Of a DNA stretch of 64,000 bases, positions 54,192-63,562 are shown in pieces (the stretch's first letter is position 1; every line of letters starts with the position of its first letter). Source of the stretch: G963669295 sp963669295 (lineage in GTDB: Bacteria; Bacteroidota; Bacteroidia; Flavobacteriales_D; CALLUQ01); the NCBI GenBank assembly GCA_963669295.1, contig OY769938.1, forward strand, positions 2,356,001 through 2,420,000, written 5' to 3'. Under the pieces are notes generated by a model. It ran no database searches, was not told where the DNA came from, and worked only from the letters and a program-made list of their open reading frames with translations. Position numbers and translations under genes: made by a program.

Positions 54192-54977
54192 ATGCTACGC
54201 TACCTCATGCTTACTTTATTGCTTTATGCTTGTACCGACCAAGAAAGTATTGTTAATCGTTCTGGTAATGTAAGCAACTCTTTCTGGACCAAACCTCAAC
54301 TTGAGGGTCATTGGAAGCAAGTGGGAACAACCACTGTAAAAAATATCCCCTTTGTTGACATATATTACAACCCCAATGCCCCGGAAATGGCCATGGAGGC
54401 AGGACCGTTCGAATATTATAGAAGCAGTGATCTTGTTTTTGACAACGACAGCATGTATTCGATTGATTACCCCATGGAATTGCTATCGCGATCGGGTTAT
54501 GCAGTGGATACGGGTTATATCCATAGTACTGGAAAAAACAGCCATGGTTTTTGCCCTGTTAAACTGGTGAACGACACCTTGTTTGTGTATGTAGCAGGAG
54601 CCTATGGGTCAGAGTACTTAAAAGAAGCATACATAAAAACCACTTTTAACGATAGCATCATTGACTTTCTAAAGCAACATCGAGTCAATTATCCTGAATT
54701 GGCTGGCTGGTGGACACTACAACGCGATTATTGGTTCGATTATGGCACTCACTATTGGCTGGAGTTCCCTTATGAGGTGCCGGATTCTATCGAAATTAGT
54801 AGAGAGCAATTCATCAACGCACTGGAGAAAGGCAAGACATATACCATACTTACCGGTGGCCAACAGCGTGATTATACCTTTTGGTACCGCTGGCCCTATC
54901 TTCATTTTACTCCTGGTAAATGGTACGAGGGTGAAGATCCCTGGATGCATTTTGAGCGGAAGGAAACAGGTTATTGA
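54192..54977 (+). CDS. lipoprotein of unknown function
   Basis: The start at MLRYLM gives a signal with lipobox LLYAC; a longer reading adds 13 residues. The remaining ~245 residues are beta-rich and full of aromatics (DIYYNPNAPEMAMEAGPFEYY, WWTLQRDYWFDYGTHYW). No family was recognised. Another lipoprotein gene follows 72 bases later on the same strand with similar size and style but no evident sequence match, so they may form a pair at the outer membrane. Confidence 0.65.
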   Translation: MLRYLMLTLLLYACTDQESIVNRSGNVSNSFWTKPQLEGHWKQVGTTTVKNIPFVDIYYNPNAPEMAMEAGPFEYYRSSDLVFDNDSMYSIDYPMELLSRSGYAVDTGYIHSTGKNSHGFCPVKLVNDTLFVYVAGAYGSEYLKEAYIKTTFNDSIIDFLKQHRVNYPELAGWWTLQRDYWFDYGTHYWLEFPYEVPDSIEISREQFINALEKGKTYTILTGGQQRDYTFWYRWPYLHFTPGKWYEGEDPWMHFERKETGY

Positions 54978-55049
54978 AAAATACAATCAATTAAGAAGTG
55001 AGTGTTATCAGAACATTTTATTTGAGGTGCCGTACGTGATCATTATACC

Positions 55050-55937
55050 ATGAGTCGATTCATTTATCCATTACTTGTTAGTCTGCTTCTCCTTTTTGCT
55101 TGTGGGTTGGAAGAAAGTAGTAAAAATGAATTGGCATCCCCTCGGCAGAATGCCACTTTGGTTGGCGATACTTTATCAACCATACAGGAGATGATAGAGA
55201 TTGACTCGGTTTATCTATCAAAAGTAAAAGCAGCATACACCAATCAGGCATTGCTAACTGATTATCGCGATTCTGCAAATTCAGACGAAGGTTACAACGA
55301 GTATTACTCAATGGTTCCTTTAAAGCTGAACCTTAATGGAGATAAGTTTGACGATTATTTTCTGCTGTACGTTAATTTTCACCATGTTCTTGGAGTATTC
55401 GTCGATGGGTATTCAGGGCAATTCGTTGGTCAACCAGAATCATTTGCTACCGAAGCCGAACTGTTTTTTAACCGGCCGTACCCCAACGAGGATGAAAGCG
55501 GGTTGGAATTTGAAGTAGTTAACATAAATTGCGAGGACAATCAAGATGAGTTAATGGTGTTGTATAGTGCTGGCAGTCCGCCTGGCAGCTCCTTTTCTCC
55601 TTGCACCTATGTGTTGCTTTACCGCCATCACCCAATTTCCAAAAAAGTAGAGATGGTTTTTAAAGAATTGGTGATGGAGTATTTCATTCCCTCAATAGAC
55701 ACTTTATTCTTACCGAACGATGCTCACTATATAGACATTTTGCATCACCAAAAAGAGTGCATTGATGAAATTAATGTGCAAACCGGTTTACCTACAGTTA
55801 CACAAAATTGCCCTCATGATTTTTGTGACAATTGGCGGAAGGTAAAACTAAAACCTCAAACCAATAGCCCAGTATCAAGGTATGTTTTTAATGTCGACTC
55901 TAATAGGTTTGAACTTAGCAGTAAGGAATTGAAATAA
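55050..55937 (+). CDS. lipoprotein of unknown function
   Basis: The 295-residue product opens with a lipoprotein signal (lipobox LLFAC, then GLEESSKN). It has a segment like calcium- or FG-GAP-type secreted proteins (LKLNLNGDKFDDYFLLYVNF) and (ENCDNQDELMVLYS-like) D/N-rich loops near 125-175, with cysteines. No named family. The next gene, an MFS transporter, starts 16 bases downstream with GTG and might be co-transcribed. Confidence 0.65.
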   Translation: MSRFIYPLLVSLLLLFACGLEESSKNELASPRQNATLVGDTLSTIQEMIEIDSVYLSKVKAAYTNQALLTDYRDSANSDEGYNEYYSMVPLKLNLNGDKFDDYFLLYVNFHHVLGVFVDGYSGQFVGQPESFATEAELFFNRPYPNEDESGLEFEVVNINCEDNQDELMVLYSAGSPPGSSFSPCTYVLLYRHHPISKKVEMVFKELVMEYFIPSIDTLFLPNDAHYIDILHHQKECIDEINVQTGLPTVTQNCPHDFCDNWRKVKLKPQTNSPVSRYVFNVDSNRFELSSKELK

Positions 55938-55953
55938 AACAGCAGCACTTATT

Positions 55954-57126
55954 GTGGCGAGAAGCAAGTTAATACTACCAATCATCGTTGTCGCTCAGTT
56001 TTGCTGTACATCACTTTGGTTTGCAGGCAATGGGGTGATGGCCAATCTTGTAAGCAATTTTCACCTTGATGAAAGTGCCCTTGGGCACCTTACTTCTTCA
56101 GTGCAGTTTGGATTTATTACGGGCACTTTGTTGTTTGCGCTCTTTACCATTGCGGATCGGTTTTCACCATCGAAAGTATTTATGGTTAGTGCACTCATGG
56201 GAGCTCTGCTTAATGCAGGCGTAGTTTGGGGAGGGAACAACCTAATGAGTTTGCTTGCCTTTCGCTTTTTTACAGGATTCTTTCTTGCAGGGATTTATCC
56301 TATCGGCATGAAAATCGCTGCCGACTATTATGAAAAAGGACTTGGAAAGTCGTTGGGCTATTTAGTGGGTGCTCTGGTGGTGGGCACTGCCTTTCCTCAC
56401 CTACTCAAAGGAATGTTTGAAACCTCCGCCTGGAAGTTGGTCGTTGTAAGCACCTCGAGCATTACATTGTTAGGAGGGCTGCTTATGGTAACCCTTGTTC
56501 CCGACGGACCTTACCGAAAGCCCAGTCAAAAGCTAGATCTTGCTGCTTTCTTCAAAGTGTTTAATAATCGCGTGTTTCGAAAGGCAGCATTCGGATATTT
56601 TGGCCATATGTGGGAATTGTACGCATTTTGGGCATTTGTACCAGTACTATTAACTACATACAATAATATGTATGCCGAAGCGATGCTTGACGTTCCTCTT
56701 CTCTCATTTCTAATTATTGGTATAGGAGGTGTAGCCTGTGTTGTGTCTGGTTATTTATCTCTTCGGTTTGGAGCCAAAAAAGTAGCTACAATAGCATTGT
56801 TATTATCTTGTTTGTGTTGTATGGCGTCGCCACTAATTTTTGTGATGAAGTTGAAAGTTGCAGCCCTGGGCTTTCTTTTTATTTGGGGTGTGGTGGTGAT
56901 TGCAGATTCCCCATTATTTTCCACCTTAGTGGCTCAAAACGCACCTGCCCAACTTAAAGGAACAGCCCTTACCATAGTTAATTGCATTGGGTTTTCCATT
57001 ACCATTATTAGCATTCAATTACTCACCATGTTGAGTGAGGTGATGGCTCCTAATTACCTCTATCTCTTGCTGGCCATCGGGCCTGTGTTTAGCCTCATCA
57101 CATTGTTTAAAGGAAAAAAGACGTGA
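55954..57126 (+). CDS. major facilitator superfamily transporter
   Basis: Twelve hydrophobic segments fill 390 residues, with a loop motif ADRFSPSKVFM between helices 2 and 3 (about 67-77) and RFFTGFFLAGIYPIGMKIAA in helices 4-5 (about 105-125), typical of MFS. A long loop (RKPSQKLDLAAFFKVFNN) separates the halves. The start codon is GTG (GTGGCGAGAAGC); no ATG fits the first helix. The substrate cannot be told from sequence. It follows two lipoprotein genes closely. Confidence 0.9.
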   Translation: MARSKLILPIIVVAQFCCTSLWFAGNGVMANLVSNFHLDESALGHLTSSVQFGFITGTLLFALFTIADRFSPSKVFMVSALMGALLNAGVVWGGNNLMSLLAFRFFTGFFLAGIYPIGMKIAADYYEKGLGKSLGYLVGALVVGTAFPHLLKGMFETSAWKLVVVSTSSITLLGGLLMVTLVPDGPYRKPSQKLDLAAFFKVFNNRVFRKAAFGYFGHMWELYAFWAFVPVLLTTYNNMYAEAMLDVPLLSFLIIGIGGVACVVSGYLSLRFGAKKVATIALLLSCLCCMASPLIFVMKLKVAALGFLFIWGVVVIADSPLFSTLVAQNAPAQLKGTALTIVNCIGFSITIISIQLLTMLSEVMAPNYLYLLLAIGPVFSLITLFKGKKT

Positions 57127-57218
57127 GCACTACATGTTTTCCAAAAAAATGTTAAAAAGCATTGTTGCTACAGAATTTAGTTAACAATGTGCCGTTAGTT
57201 ATTTGCCTCTAACTCAGA

Positions 57219-57246
57219 TTGGCCGAACAATTATTTACTATCTTTG
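57219..57246 (+). promoter_or_regulatory. promoter of dxs (TTG-N17-TAnnTTTG)
   Basis: TTG at 57219-57221, exactly 17 bases, then TATCTTTG at 57239-57246. This fits the full Bacteroidota consensus and is the best promoter in the window. The leader is about 25 bases. Confidence 0.75.
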
Positions 57247-57276
57247 TTATAGCAACTGTAAAAGCAGTTTACCATT

Positions 57277-59214
57277 ATGGATGAGATTAAAGCGGGTGAA
57301 TTTTTAAGTCAGATTGAGTTTCCCGAAGATCTTAGAAAAAAGTTCAACGAAGAAGACCTTCCCACTGTTTGTAAAGAGCTGAGGGAATATATCGTTGATG
57401 TGGTTTCTACCATTGGCAACTCCCACTTTGGAGCGAGCTTGGGTGTGGTAGAACTCACGGTAGCACTGCATTATGTTTTCAATACGCCCGACGATCAATT
57501 GGTATGGGATGTAGGCCACCAGGCATACGGGCATAAAATTCTTACTGGTCGTCGTAAAATTTTCCACACCAACAGAAAGTACAAGGGTCTTAGTGGTTTT
57601 CCTAAGCGCGACGAAAGTGATTACGATACCTTTGGTGTTGGACACTCCTCTACTTCAGTATCAGCGGCACTGGGCATGGCTGTAGCCAGCCAGCACAAAG
57701 GCGAGAAAGACCGTCAGCACATTGCTGTGATTGGTGATGGAGCAATGACGGCAGGGTTAGCATTTGAAGGACTGAACCACGGTGGGGTAGAGAACTCCAA
57801 TTTACTGGTAGTGCTTAACGATAATTGCATGTCTATCGATCCTAATGTTGGTGCATTGAAGGAATACCTTACCGACATTACCACCTCACATACCTATAAC
57901 CGTGTTAAAGACGACGTATGGAACCTGTTGGGTAAGATCAGTAAGTTTGGTCCAAACGCCCAGGCCATCGCCCAAAAAATTAGCGATGGCATTAAAGGAA
58001 CCTTGTTGAAACAAAGCAATATGTTTGAGTCGCTGAACTTTCGGTATTTCGGTCCCGTAGATGGCCACGATGTAGAAGGGTTGGTGAAGGTGATGAACGA
58101 TTTGAAAGACATTCCCGGCCCGAAGCTATTACATTGTTTAACCACCAAAGGCAAGGGATACAAGCCTGCCGAAGAGGGCTCTGCAACCAAGTGGCATGCT
58201 CCGGGGTTATTCAACAAGGAGACCGGTGAAATCATAAAAATTACTCCAAAAAATCCACAGCCCCCCAAGTACCAGGAGGTGTTTGGGCATACCATTGTAG
58301 AGTTGGCAGAAAAGAATCCCAAAATTATGGGCATTACTCCGGCCATGCCTACAGGCTGTTCGTTAAATATCATGATGGAAGCCATGCCCGATCGTGCATT
58401 TGACGTGGGCATTGCTGAACAACATGCCGTTACTTTTTCTGCTGGATTGGCCACACAAGGGATGGTGCCTTTTTGCAACATCTATTCCTCATTCATGCAG
58501 CGGGCTTACGATCAGGTGATTCACGATGTAGCCATGCAAAACCTCAATGTGGTGCTCTGCCTTGATAGGGGAGGATTGGTAGGAGCCGATGGAAGAACCC
58601 ATCATGGTGCCTACGATTTGGCATATATGCGTTGTATACCTAATATGACCGTGGCATCGCCAATGAATGAAACGGAATTGCGCGACCTGATGTATACCGC
58701 CCAGTTGGAAGATATGGGCCCCTTTTCTATTCGCTACCCTCGAGGGCAAGGGGTACTGGCCGATTGGAAGCAGCCCATGAAGAAGGTTAAAGTGGGTACT
58801 GGCCGCAAGGTTAAAAATGGCGATGATGTTGCTATCTTAACCATTGGTCATATAGGCAACTATGCTGTTACTGCTACTGAAACATTGGCGCAAGAAGGCA
58901 TCAGTGCTGCGCATTACGACATGCGCTTTGTGAAGCCCATTGACGAGATATTGTTGCACGAAGTGTTTGGCAAATTCAACAAGGTAATTACCGTAGAAGA
59001 TGGCTGTTTGATGGGAGGAATGGGCAGTGCAGTGCTTGAATTTATGACCGACAACGGTTATGCAGCACAGGTAAAACGACTTGGTGTTCCCGATACTTAT
59101 ATCGATCATGGTACACAGGCTGAGTTGCATGCCGAGTGTTTCTATGATGCGGCTGCCATTGTTGCCACAGCTAAAACAATGGTAGAAGTAAAAGCCAAAA
59201 GTGCCTCGGCATAA
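57277..59214 (+). CDS. dxs: 1-deoxy-D-xylulose-5-phosphate synthase
   Basis: The 645-residue thiamine-diphosphate enzyme condenses pyruvate and glyceraldehyde-3-phosphate, the first step of the MEP isoprenoid pathway. Signatures: WDVGHQAYGHKILTGRR near 73-89, GFPKRDESDYD, the TPP motif GDGAMTAGLAFEGLN...LNDNCMSI (about 152-190), transketolase motif VGIAEQHAVTFSAGLA and the C-terminal regulatory domain. Length is typical (about 620-640). The nearby promoter is visible. It converges on accC with no clear terminator between. Confidence 0.97.
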   Translation: MDEIKAGEFLSQIEFPEDLRKKFNEEDLPTVCKELREYIVDVVSTIGNSHFGASLGVVELTVALHYVFNTPDDQLVWDVGHQAYGHKILTGRRKIFHTNRKYKGLSGFPKRDESDYDTFGVGHSSTSVSAALGMAVASQHKGEKDRQHIAVIGDGAMTAGLAFEGLNHGGVENSNLLVVLNDNCMSIDPNVGALKEYLTDITTSHTYNRVKDDVWNLLGKISKFGPNAQAIAQKISDGIKGTLLKQSNMFESLNFRYFGPVDGHDVEGLVKVMNDLKDIPGPKLLHCLTTKGKGYKPAEEGSATKWHAPGLFNKETGEIIKITPKNPQPPKYQEVFGHTIVELAEKNPKIMGITPAMPTGCSLNIMMEAMPDRAFDVGIAEQHAVTFSAGLATQGMVPFCNIYSSFMQRAYDQVIHDVAMQNLNVVLCLDRGGLVGADGRTHHGAYDLAYMRCIPNMTVASPMNETELRDLMYTAQLEDMGPFSIRYPRGQGVLADWKQPMKKVKVGTGRKVKNGDDVAILTIGHIGNYAVTATETLAQEGISAAHYDMRFVKPIDEILLHEVFGKFNKVITVEDGCLMGGMGSAVLEFMTDNGYAAQVKRLGVPDTYIDHGTQAELHAECFYDAAAIVATAKTMVEVKAKSASA

Positions 59215-59380
59215 ATCTGATTAATTTCCAATGTATTGCCTCCACCTTGAGATGAAGGTGATGGTTATTCCGATAGACGGATACTGTACCTAACTGAAGG
59301 ACAAAAAGCACACTTCGCACGTACTAACACGCCCAGGTAAATAGGTGCAAATAGGAAGCCTTTAAATGATCAGGTGCCAG

Positions 59381-60721
59381 CTATGGTTTAAACTCGAAAT
59401 CTTCCAAAAATTTGGTGGTGAAATTACCAGCCCTAAATTGCTCGTCTTGCATGAGTTGGATGTGGAAAGGAATGGTGGTTTTTACTCCTTCAACAATGTA
59501 CTCACCCAGGGCGCGTTGCATTTTGGTAATGGCCTCTTCTCGAGTTTGCGCTACTGTAATTAGCTTGGCGATCATCGAATCGTAGTTGGGCGGAATGGTA
59601 TAGCCCGCATACGCGTGTGTATCGATACGAATGCCATGGCCACCGGGCTCATGGTAGTGGGTAATTTTACCCGGGTTGGGGCGGAAGTTATTGTACGGAT
59701 CTTCGGCATTGATACGGCATTGAATGGCGTGCAAACTGGGCTCGTAGTTTTTGCCAGAAATGCGTTCACCAGCAGCCAATTTTATTTGTTCTTTAATGAG
59801 GTCGTAGTTGATCACCTCCTCAGTAATGGTATGCTCTACCTGGATACGAGTATTCATTTCCATGAAGTAGAAGTTGCGGTGCTTGTCTACCAAAAACTCT
59901 ACTGTACCTACTCCTTCGTATTTCACCGCTTTGGCTGCTTTAATGGCTGCAGCTCCCATTTTTTTACGCAGGGAGGAAGTCATAAATGGAGAAGGTGTTT
60001 CTTCCACCAATTTTTGGTGCCTTCGCTGAATGGAGCAGTCGCGCTCCGAAAGGTGGCATGCTTTGCCAAATTGATCGCCAGCAATTTGAATTTCGATATG
60101 GCGTGGCTCTTCAATGAACTTTTCCATGTACATGCCATCGTTGCCAAAGGCGGCACCAGCTTCACGTGTGGTAGAGTCCCAGGCTTCTTTTAAGTCGGCT
60201 TCTTTCCACACTACCCGCATGCCTTTACCGCCACCACCGGCAGTTGCTTTAAGCATGATAGGGTATTTAATTTTCTTCGCTGTTTTCTTTGCATCAGCAA
60301 GGTCTTTCAACAAACCATCAGAACCAGGAATTGTAGGCACACCAGCCTTCTTCATGGTTTCTTTAGCCGAGGCTTTGTCGCCCATACCTTCAATTTGCTC
60401 GGGGGTAGCACCAATAAATTTGATGCCGTGCTCCTGGCAAATTTTTGAGAACTTGGCGTTTTCCGACAAAAACCCATAACCGGGATGAATGGCATCGGCA
60501 TTGGTGATTTCTGCGGCAGCAATAATATTTGGAATAACCAGGTAAGATTCAGAACTTGGTGGAGGACCAATGCATACAGCTTCGTCGGCAAAGCGAACAG
60601 GTAAGCTATCAGCGTCGGCTGTAGAGTATACGACTACCGTTTGAATCCCCATTTCTTTACACGTTCGAATAACGCGCAAAGCAATCTCACCTCTGTTGGC
60701 AATTAATATCTTTTTGAACAT
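59381..60721 (-). CDS. accC: biotin carboxylase subunit of acetyl-CoA carboxylase
   Basis: The 446-residue ATP-grasp enzyme carboxylates biotin on AccB, the first step of fatty-acid synthesis. Features: FKKILIANRGEIALRVIRT at the start, glycine-rich ATP loop AGGGGKGMRVV (about 164-174), ERDCSIQRRHQKLVEE and the catalytic EMNTRIQVEHTITEEV with conserved E, R and H. It is the last gene of a run yceD-rpmF-plsX-fabH-accB-accC. The gap to accB is 36 bases. The carboxyltransferase subunits are not in the window. Confidence 0.97.
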   Translation of the reverse strand: MFKKILIANRGEIALRVIRTCKEMGIQTVVVYSTADADSLPVRFADEAVCIGPPPSSESYLVIPNIIAAAEITNADAIHPGYGFLSENAKFSKICQEHGIKFIGATPEQIEGMGDKASAKETMKKAGVPTIPGSDGLLKDLADAKKTAKKIKYPIMLKATAGGGGKGMRVVWKEADLKEAWDSTTREAGAAFGNDGMYMEKFIEEPRHIEIQIAGDQFGKACHLSERDCSIQRRHQKLVEETPSPFMTSSLRKKMGAAAIKAAKAVKYEGVGTVEFLVDKHRNFYFMEMNTRIQVEHTITEEVINYDLIKEQIKLAAGERISGKNYEPSLHAIQCRINAEDPYNNFRPNPGKITHYHEPGGHGIRIDTHAYAGYTIPPNYDSMIAKLITVAQTREEAITKMQRALGEYIVEGVKTTIPFHIQLMQDEQFRAGNFTTKFLEDFEFKP

Positions 60722-60757
60722 GACTTGGCAATTAAGCGATGAACCGGTTTAATACAA

Positions 60758-61300
60758 TTAAGCCGGGTCGACCAGGAATAAAGGTTGGTCGTACTCAATT
60801 GGTGAGGCATCATCTACCAGCACCTTCACAATTTTTCCAGAAATTTCAGCTTCGATCTCGTTGAAAAGCTTCATGGCCTCAACAATACAAATAACCTTAC
60901 CCGGGGCAATCTCATCACCAACACTGATGAAAGGTGGCTTATCGGGCGACGATGATCGGTAGAATGTTCCGATCATAGGCGAATTAACGGTTATGTATTT
61001 TGATTCGTCGGCAGCATCGTCTTTTTTCTCAGTAGGGGCAGCAGGCTCAGCAGCAGGAATTACTGCAGGCTGTGCTACTGGAATAGGTTGTACTTGCTGA
61101 ACAGGCTGCACGGGTTGCATTGGTTGTACCGGTACTTGCGCTTGAATAATTTGCTGTTCTACTTTTTGTGCGCCTCTTTTGGTGCGAACGGTAGGATCAG
61201 ATTTGATAACAATCTTAAAATCCTTTTGCTCCAACTCAACTTCGGTTACTCCGGATTTTGATACAAATTTGATTAAATCCTGAATTTCACTTAGCTCCAT
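60758..61300 (-). CDS. accB: biotin carboxyl carrier protein of acetyl-CoA carboxylase
   Basis: The 180-residue carrier has an N-terminal helical region (MELSEIQDLIKFVSKS), a proline-, glutamine- and valine-rich linker (about 55-90), and a biotinyl domain with the modified lysine in VEAMKLFNE (K144). The start at MELSEI is preferred over a longer MCM frame. It carries CO2 from AccC to the carboxyltransferase. It lies between fabH and accC on the same strand. Confidence 0.96.
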   Translation of the reverse strand: MELSEIQDLIKFVSKSGVTEVELEQKDFKIVIKSDPTVRTKRGAQKVEQQIIQAQVPVQPMQPVQPVQQVQPIPVAQPAVIPAAEPAAPTEKKDDAADESKYITVNSPMIGTFYRSSSPDKPPFISVGDEIAPGKVICIVEAMKLFNEIEAEISGKIVKVLVDDASPIEYDQPLFLVDPA

Positions 61301-61358
61301 ACACATGGGTTTTGATTGATTTTAAAGCGGAGATAAATATATAAAAAATACTACTTGG

Positions 61359-62351
61359 TTAGGAGTTGTACGCCCATTTTAAATATATGGCTCCCCATGT
61401 AAATCCGCCTCCAAAAGCAGAAAGTACGAGGTTATCCCCTTTTTTCAGTTGCTTCTCCCATTCCCACAAACACAAAGGAAGTGTGCCTGCGGTAGTATTT
61501 CCAAATTTTTCAATATTAATCATCACCTTCGATTTATCTAACCCCATTCGGTTAGCTGTAGCGTCGATGATGCGTAAGTTCGCCTGGTGTGGCACTAGCC
61601 AATCCACGTCGTCACCAGTGAGGTTGTTGCGCTCCATAATTTCAGCAGAAACATCAGCCATATTGGTAACAGCCATTTTAAATACAGCTTTTCCATCTTG
61701 AAATACGTAATGCTCATTGGCATCTACCGTATCACGCGAGGCGGGCTTTGCTGAACCACCTGCGGGCTGGAACAAACTGTGCCTACCAGCACCATCACTG
61801 GCCAAGATAGAATCAACTACACCATTACCTTCTTCGTTGGGCTCTAGCAGTACTGATCCTGCACCATCACCAAAGATGATGCAAGTAGTGCGGTCTTCGT
61901 AGTTGATGATTGACGACATCATGTCGGCACCAACAACCAATACTTTCTTGTATTTTCCGGTTTCGATGAATTGCGCTCCTGTTGCCAGACTGTAAATAAA
62001 ACCCGAACAAGCGGCATTGATATCAAATCCCCAGGCATTGGTAATACCGGCCTTATCACATACAATATTTGCAGTAGAAGGGAAGTTGAAATCAGCAGTT
62101 ACAGTACCTACAATTACCAGGTCAATTTCTTCGGGGCTAATGCCTCGCTTTTCACAAATGTCTTTTACCGTAGGAACAATCATGTCGGAAGTAGCACGAC
62201 CTCCTTTTAATATCCTACGTTCTTTAATGCCAGTTCGAGTGGTGATCCATTCGTCGGTAGTGTCCACAATGGTTTCTAATTCTTTGTTGGACAACACGTA
62301 TTCGGGAACATAGCCCGATACAGCAGTGATGGCGGCAGTAGTCTTACTCAT
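61359..62351 (-). CDS. fabH: 3-oxoacyl-ACP synthase III
   Basis: The 330-residue condensing enzyme starts each fatty-acid chain from acetyl-CoA (or a branched acyl-CoA) and malonyl-ACP. The catalytic triad is visible: Cys in INAACSGFIYSL (about residue 115), His in VPHQANLRIID (about 255) and Asn in NTTAGTLPL (about 285). Start and stop overlap plsX by one base (TAATG). In Bacteroidota FabH often prefers branched primers, but that cannot be read here. Confidence 0.97.
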   Translation of the reverse strand: MSKTTAAITAVSGYVPEYVLSNKELETIVDTTDEWITTRTGIKERRILKGGRATSDMIVPTVKDICEKRGISPEEIDLVIVGTVTADFNFPSTANIVCDKAGITNAWGFDINAACSGFIYSLATGAQFIETGKYKKVLVVGADMMSSIINYEDRTTCIIFGDGAGSVLLEPNEEGNGVVDSILASDGAGRHSLFQPAGGSAKPASRDTVDANEHYVFQDGKAVFKMAVTNMADVSAEIMERNNLTGDDVDWLVPHQANLRIIDATANRMGLDKSKVMINIEKFGNTTAGTLPLCLWEWEKQLKKGDNLVLSAFGGGFTWGAIYLKWAYNS

Positions 62352-63289
62352 TATACAAAAGCTTCCTTTATTTTAGCAGGCAATCCGGCATTGATAACAT
62401 CCCGGGTGTGCAAAATCATATTTTTTATGGCGGTGGCATTAGAAATGCCATGGCCTATTACTACGTTCGAATCAACGCCCAATATCGGTGTTCCTCCGTA
62501 GTTTTCATAATTAAAACGGTCGAAATATGCGTCAGAAATACCGCGTTTCTTTATCAGGCGGTAAAATGCCTCTGCTTGTTTTAGCACTACATTTCCAGTA
62601 AAACCATCGCATACCACCACATCTACATTTTCTTCAAATAGATCACGCCCCTCTACATTTCCTACAAAGTTGAAATCTTTGCTTCCCTTCATTAAGGCAT
62701 GGGTAGCTTGCGTCAGTAAATTGCCTTTGCCTTCTTCTTCGCCAATGTTAAGGAGTCCAACACGCGGTTGATCTATGCCATATACATACTCGGCATAAAG
62801 CGATCCTAATATGGCAAATTGATACAGTACGTCGGGTTTACAATCAGCATTGATGCCTACATCCAAAATGATGCCCACTTTTCCACTTTCAATGGGAAGG
62901 GCAGAAGTAATGCTAGGGCGTATGACGCCTGGAATGGCTTTCACGCTATACAAGGCACCTACCAACATAGCTCCACTATTGCCAGCACTGGCAAAAGCAT
63001 CGATCTTGTTGTCTTTTAAAAGTGAAAACCCGATCACAATGCCTGAGTCGGGTTTTTGGTTCAATACCTTAGTAGGGTGGTCTCCCATACCTACTACTTG
63101 CGTAGTATGTATAATGTCTACTTGATTAACGTCGAAATTTTCACGTTCCAGAATTGCCAGAATGGATGGTTCATCACCAATCAGTACCAACCGTACATTT
63201 TCAGGTAATTCTTTATGGGCTTGAATGGCACCCAAAGTAGTGGCCTCGGGGGCATAATCCCCGCCCATAATATCAATACCTATCTTCAT
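62351..63289 (-). CDS. plsX: phosphate acyltransferase
   Basis: The 312-residue protein makes acyl-phosphate from acyl-ACP for phospholipid synthesis. Signatures are MKIGIDIMGGDYAPEA at the start, the G-rich FASAGNSGAMLVGAL (about 109-123), PIESGKVGIILDVGINADCKP (its first 20 residues give the family) and VCDGFTGNVVLK. Its stop overlaps the fabH start, so plsX and fabH are coupled. Confidence 0.96.
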   Translation of the reverse strand: MKIGIDIMGGDYAPEATTLGAIQAHKELPENVRLVLIGDEPSILAILERENFDVNQVDIIHTTQVVGMGDHPTKVLNQKPDSGIVIGFSLLKDNKIDAFASAGNSGAMLVGALYSVKAIPGVIRPSITSALPIESGKVGIILDVGINADCKPDVLYQFAILGSLYAEYVYGIDQPRVGLLNIGEEEGKGNLLTQATHALMKGSKDFNFVGNVEGRDLFEENVDVVVCDGFTGNVVLKQAEAFYRLIKKRGISDAYFDRFNYENYGGTPILGVDSNVVIGHGISNATAIKNMILHTRDVINAGLPAKIKEAFV

Positions 63290-63345
63290 TCGATAGAAAT
63301 GAGTTTAACCTTCAATAAGGCCTCAAATCTAAGAAGAATTTATAA

Positions 63346-63531
63346 CTAAATGGAAATCGACTTTTCAACAGCCTGCTTTCCTCTATAGTGCCCGCATTCA
63401 GGACATACTTTGTGAGGCTGTGTTGGAGCACCACAATTTCCACAGCTGGAAACAGATGGTGTAGTTGCAGTATAGTGGGTTCTCCTTTTGTCTCTTCTTG
63501 ACTTAGACTGTTTTCGCTTAGGATGTGCCAT
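63346..63531 (-). CDS. rpmF: 50S ribosomal protein L32
   Basis: The 61-residue ribosomal protein starts AHPKRKQSKSRRDKRRTH and carries a zinc ribbon of four cysteines (CGNC...CPEC). It sits between yceD and plsX, the usual arrangement. The gap to plsX is 56 bases. It binds 23S rRNA in the large subunit. Confidence 0.96.
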   Translation of the reverse strand: MAHPKRKQSKSRRDKRRTHYTATTPSVSSCGNCGAPTQPHKVCPECGHYRGKQAVEKSISI

Positions 63532-63562
63532 TTTAGTCTGTATTAAGTTTTGTTCTAATGCC

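Noticed and set aside
59215..59380. Terminator between dxs and accC
   Set aside because: Only a short CACCTT/AAGGTG hairpin without a T tract was seen; not strong enough to call.
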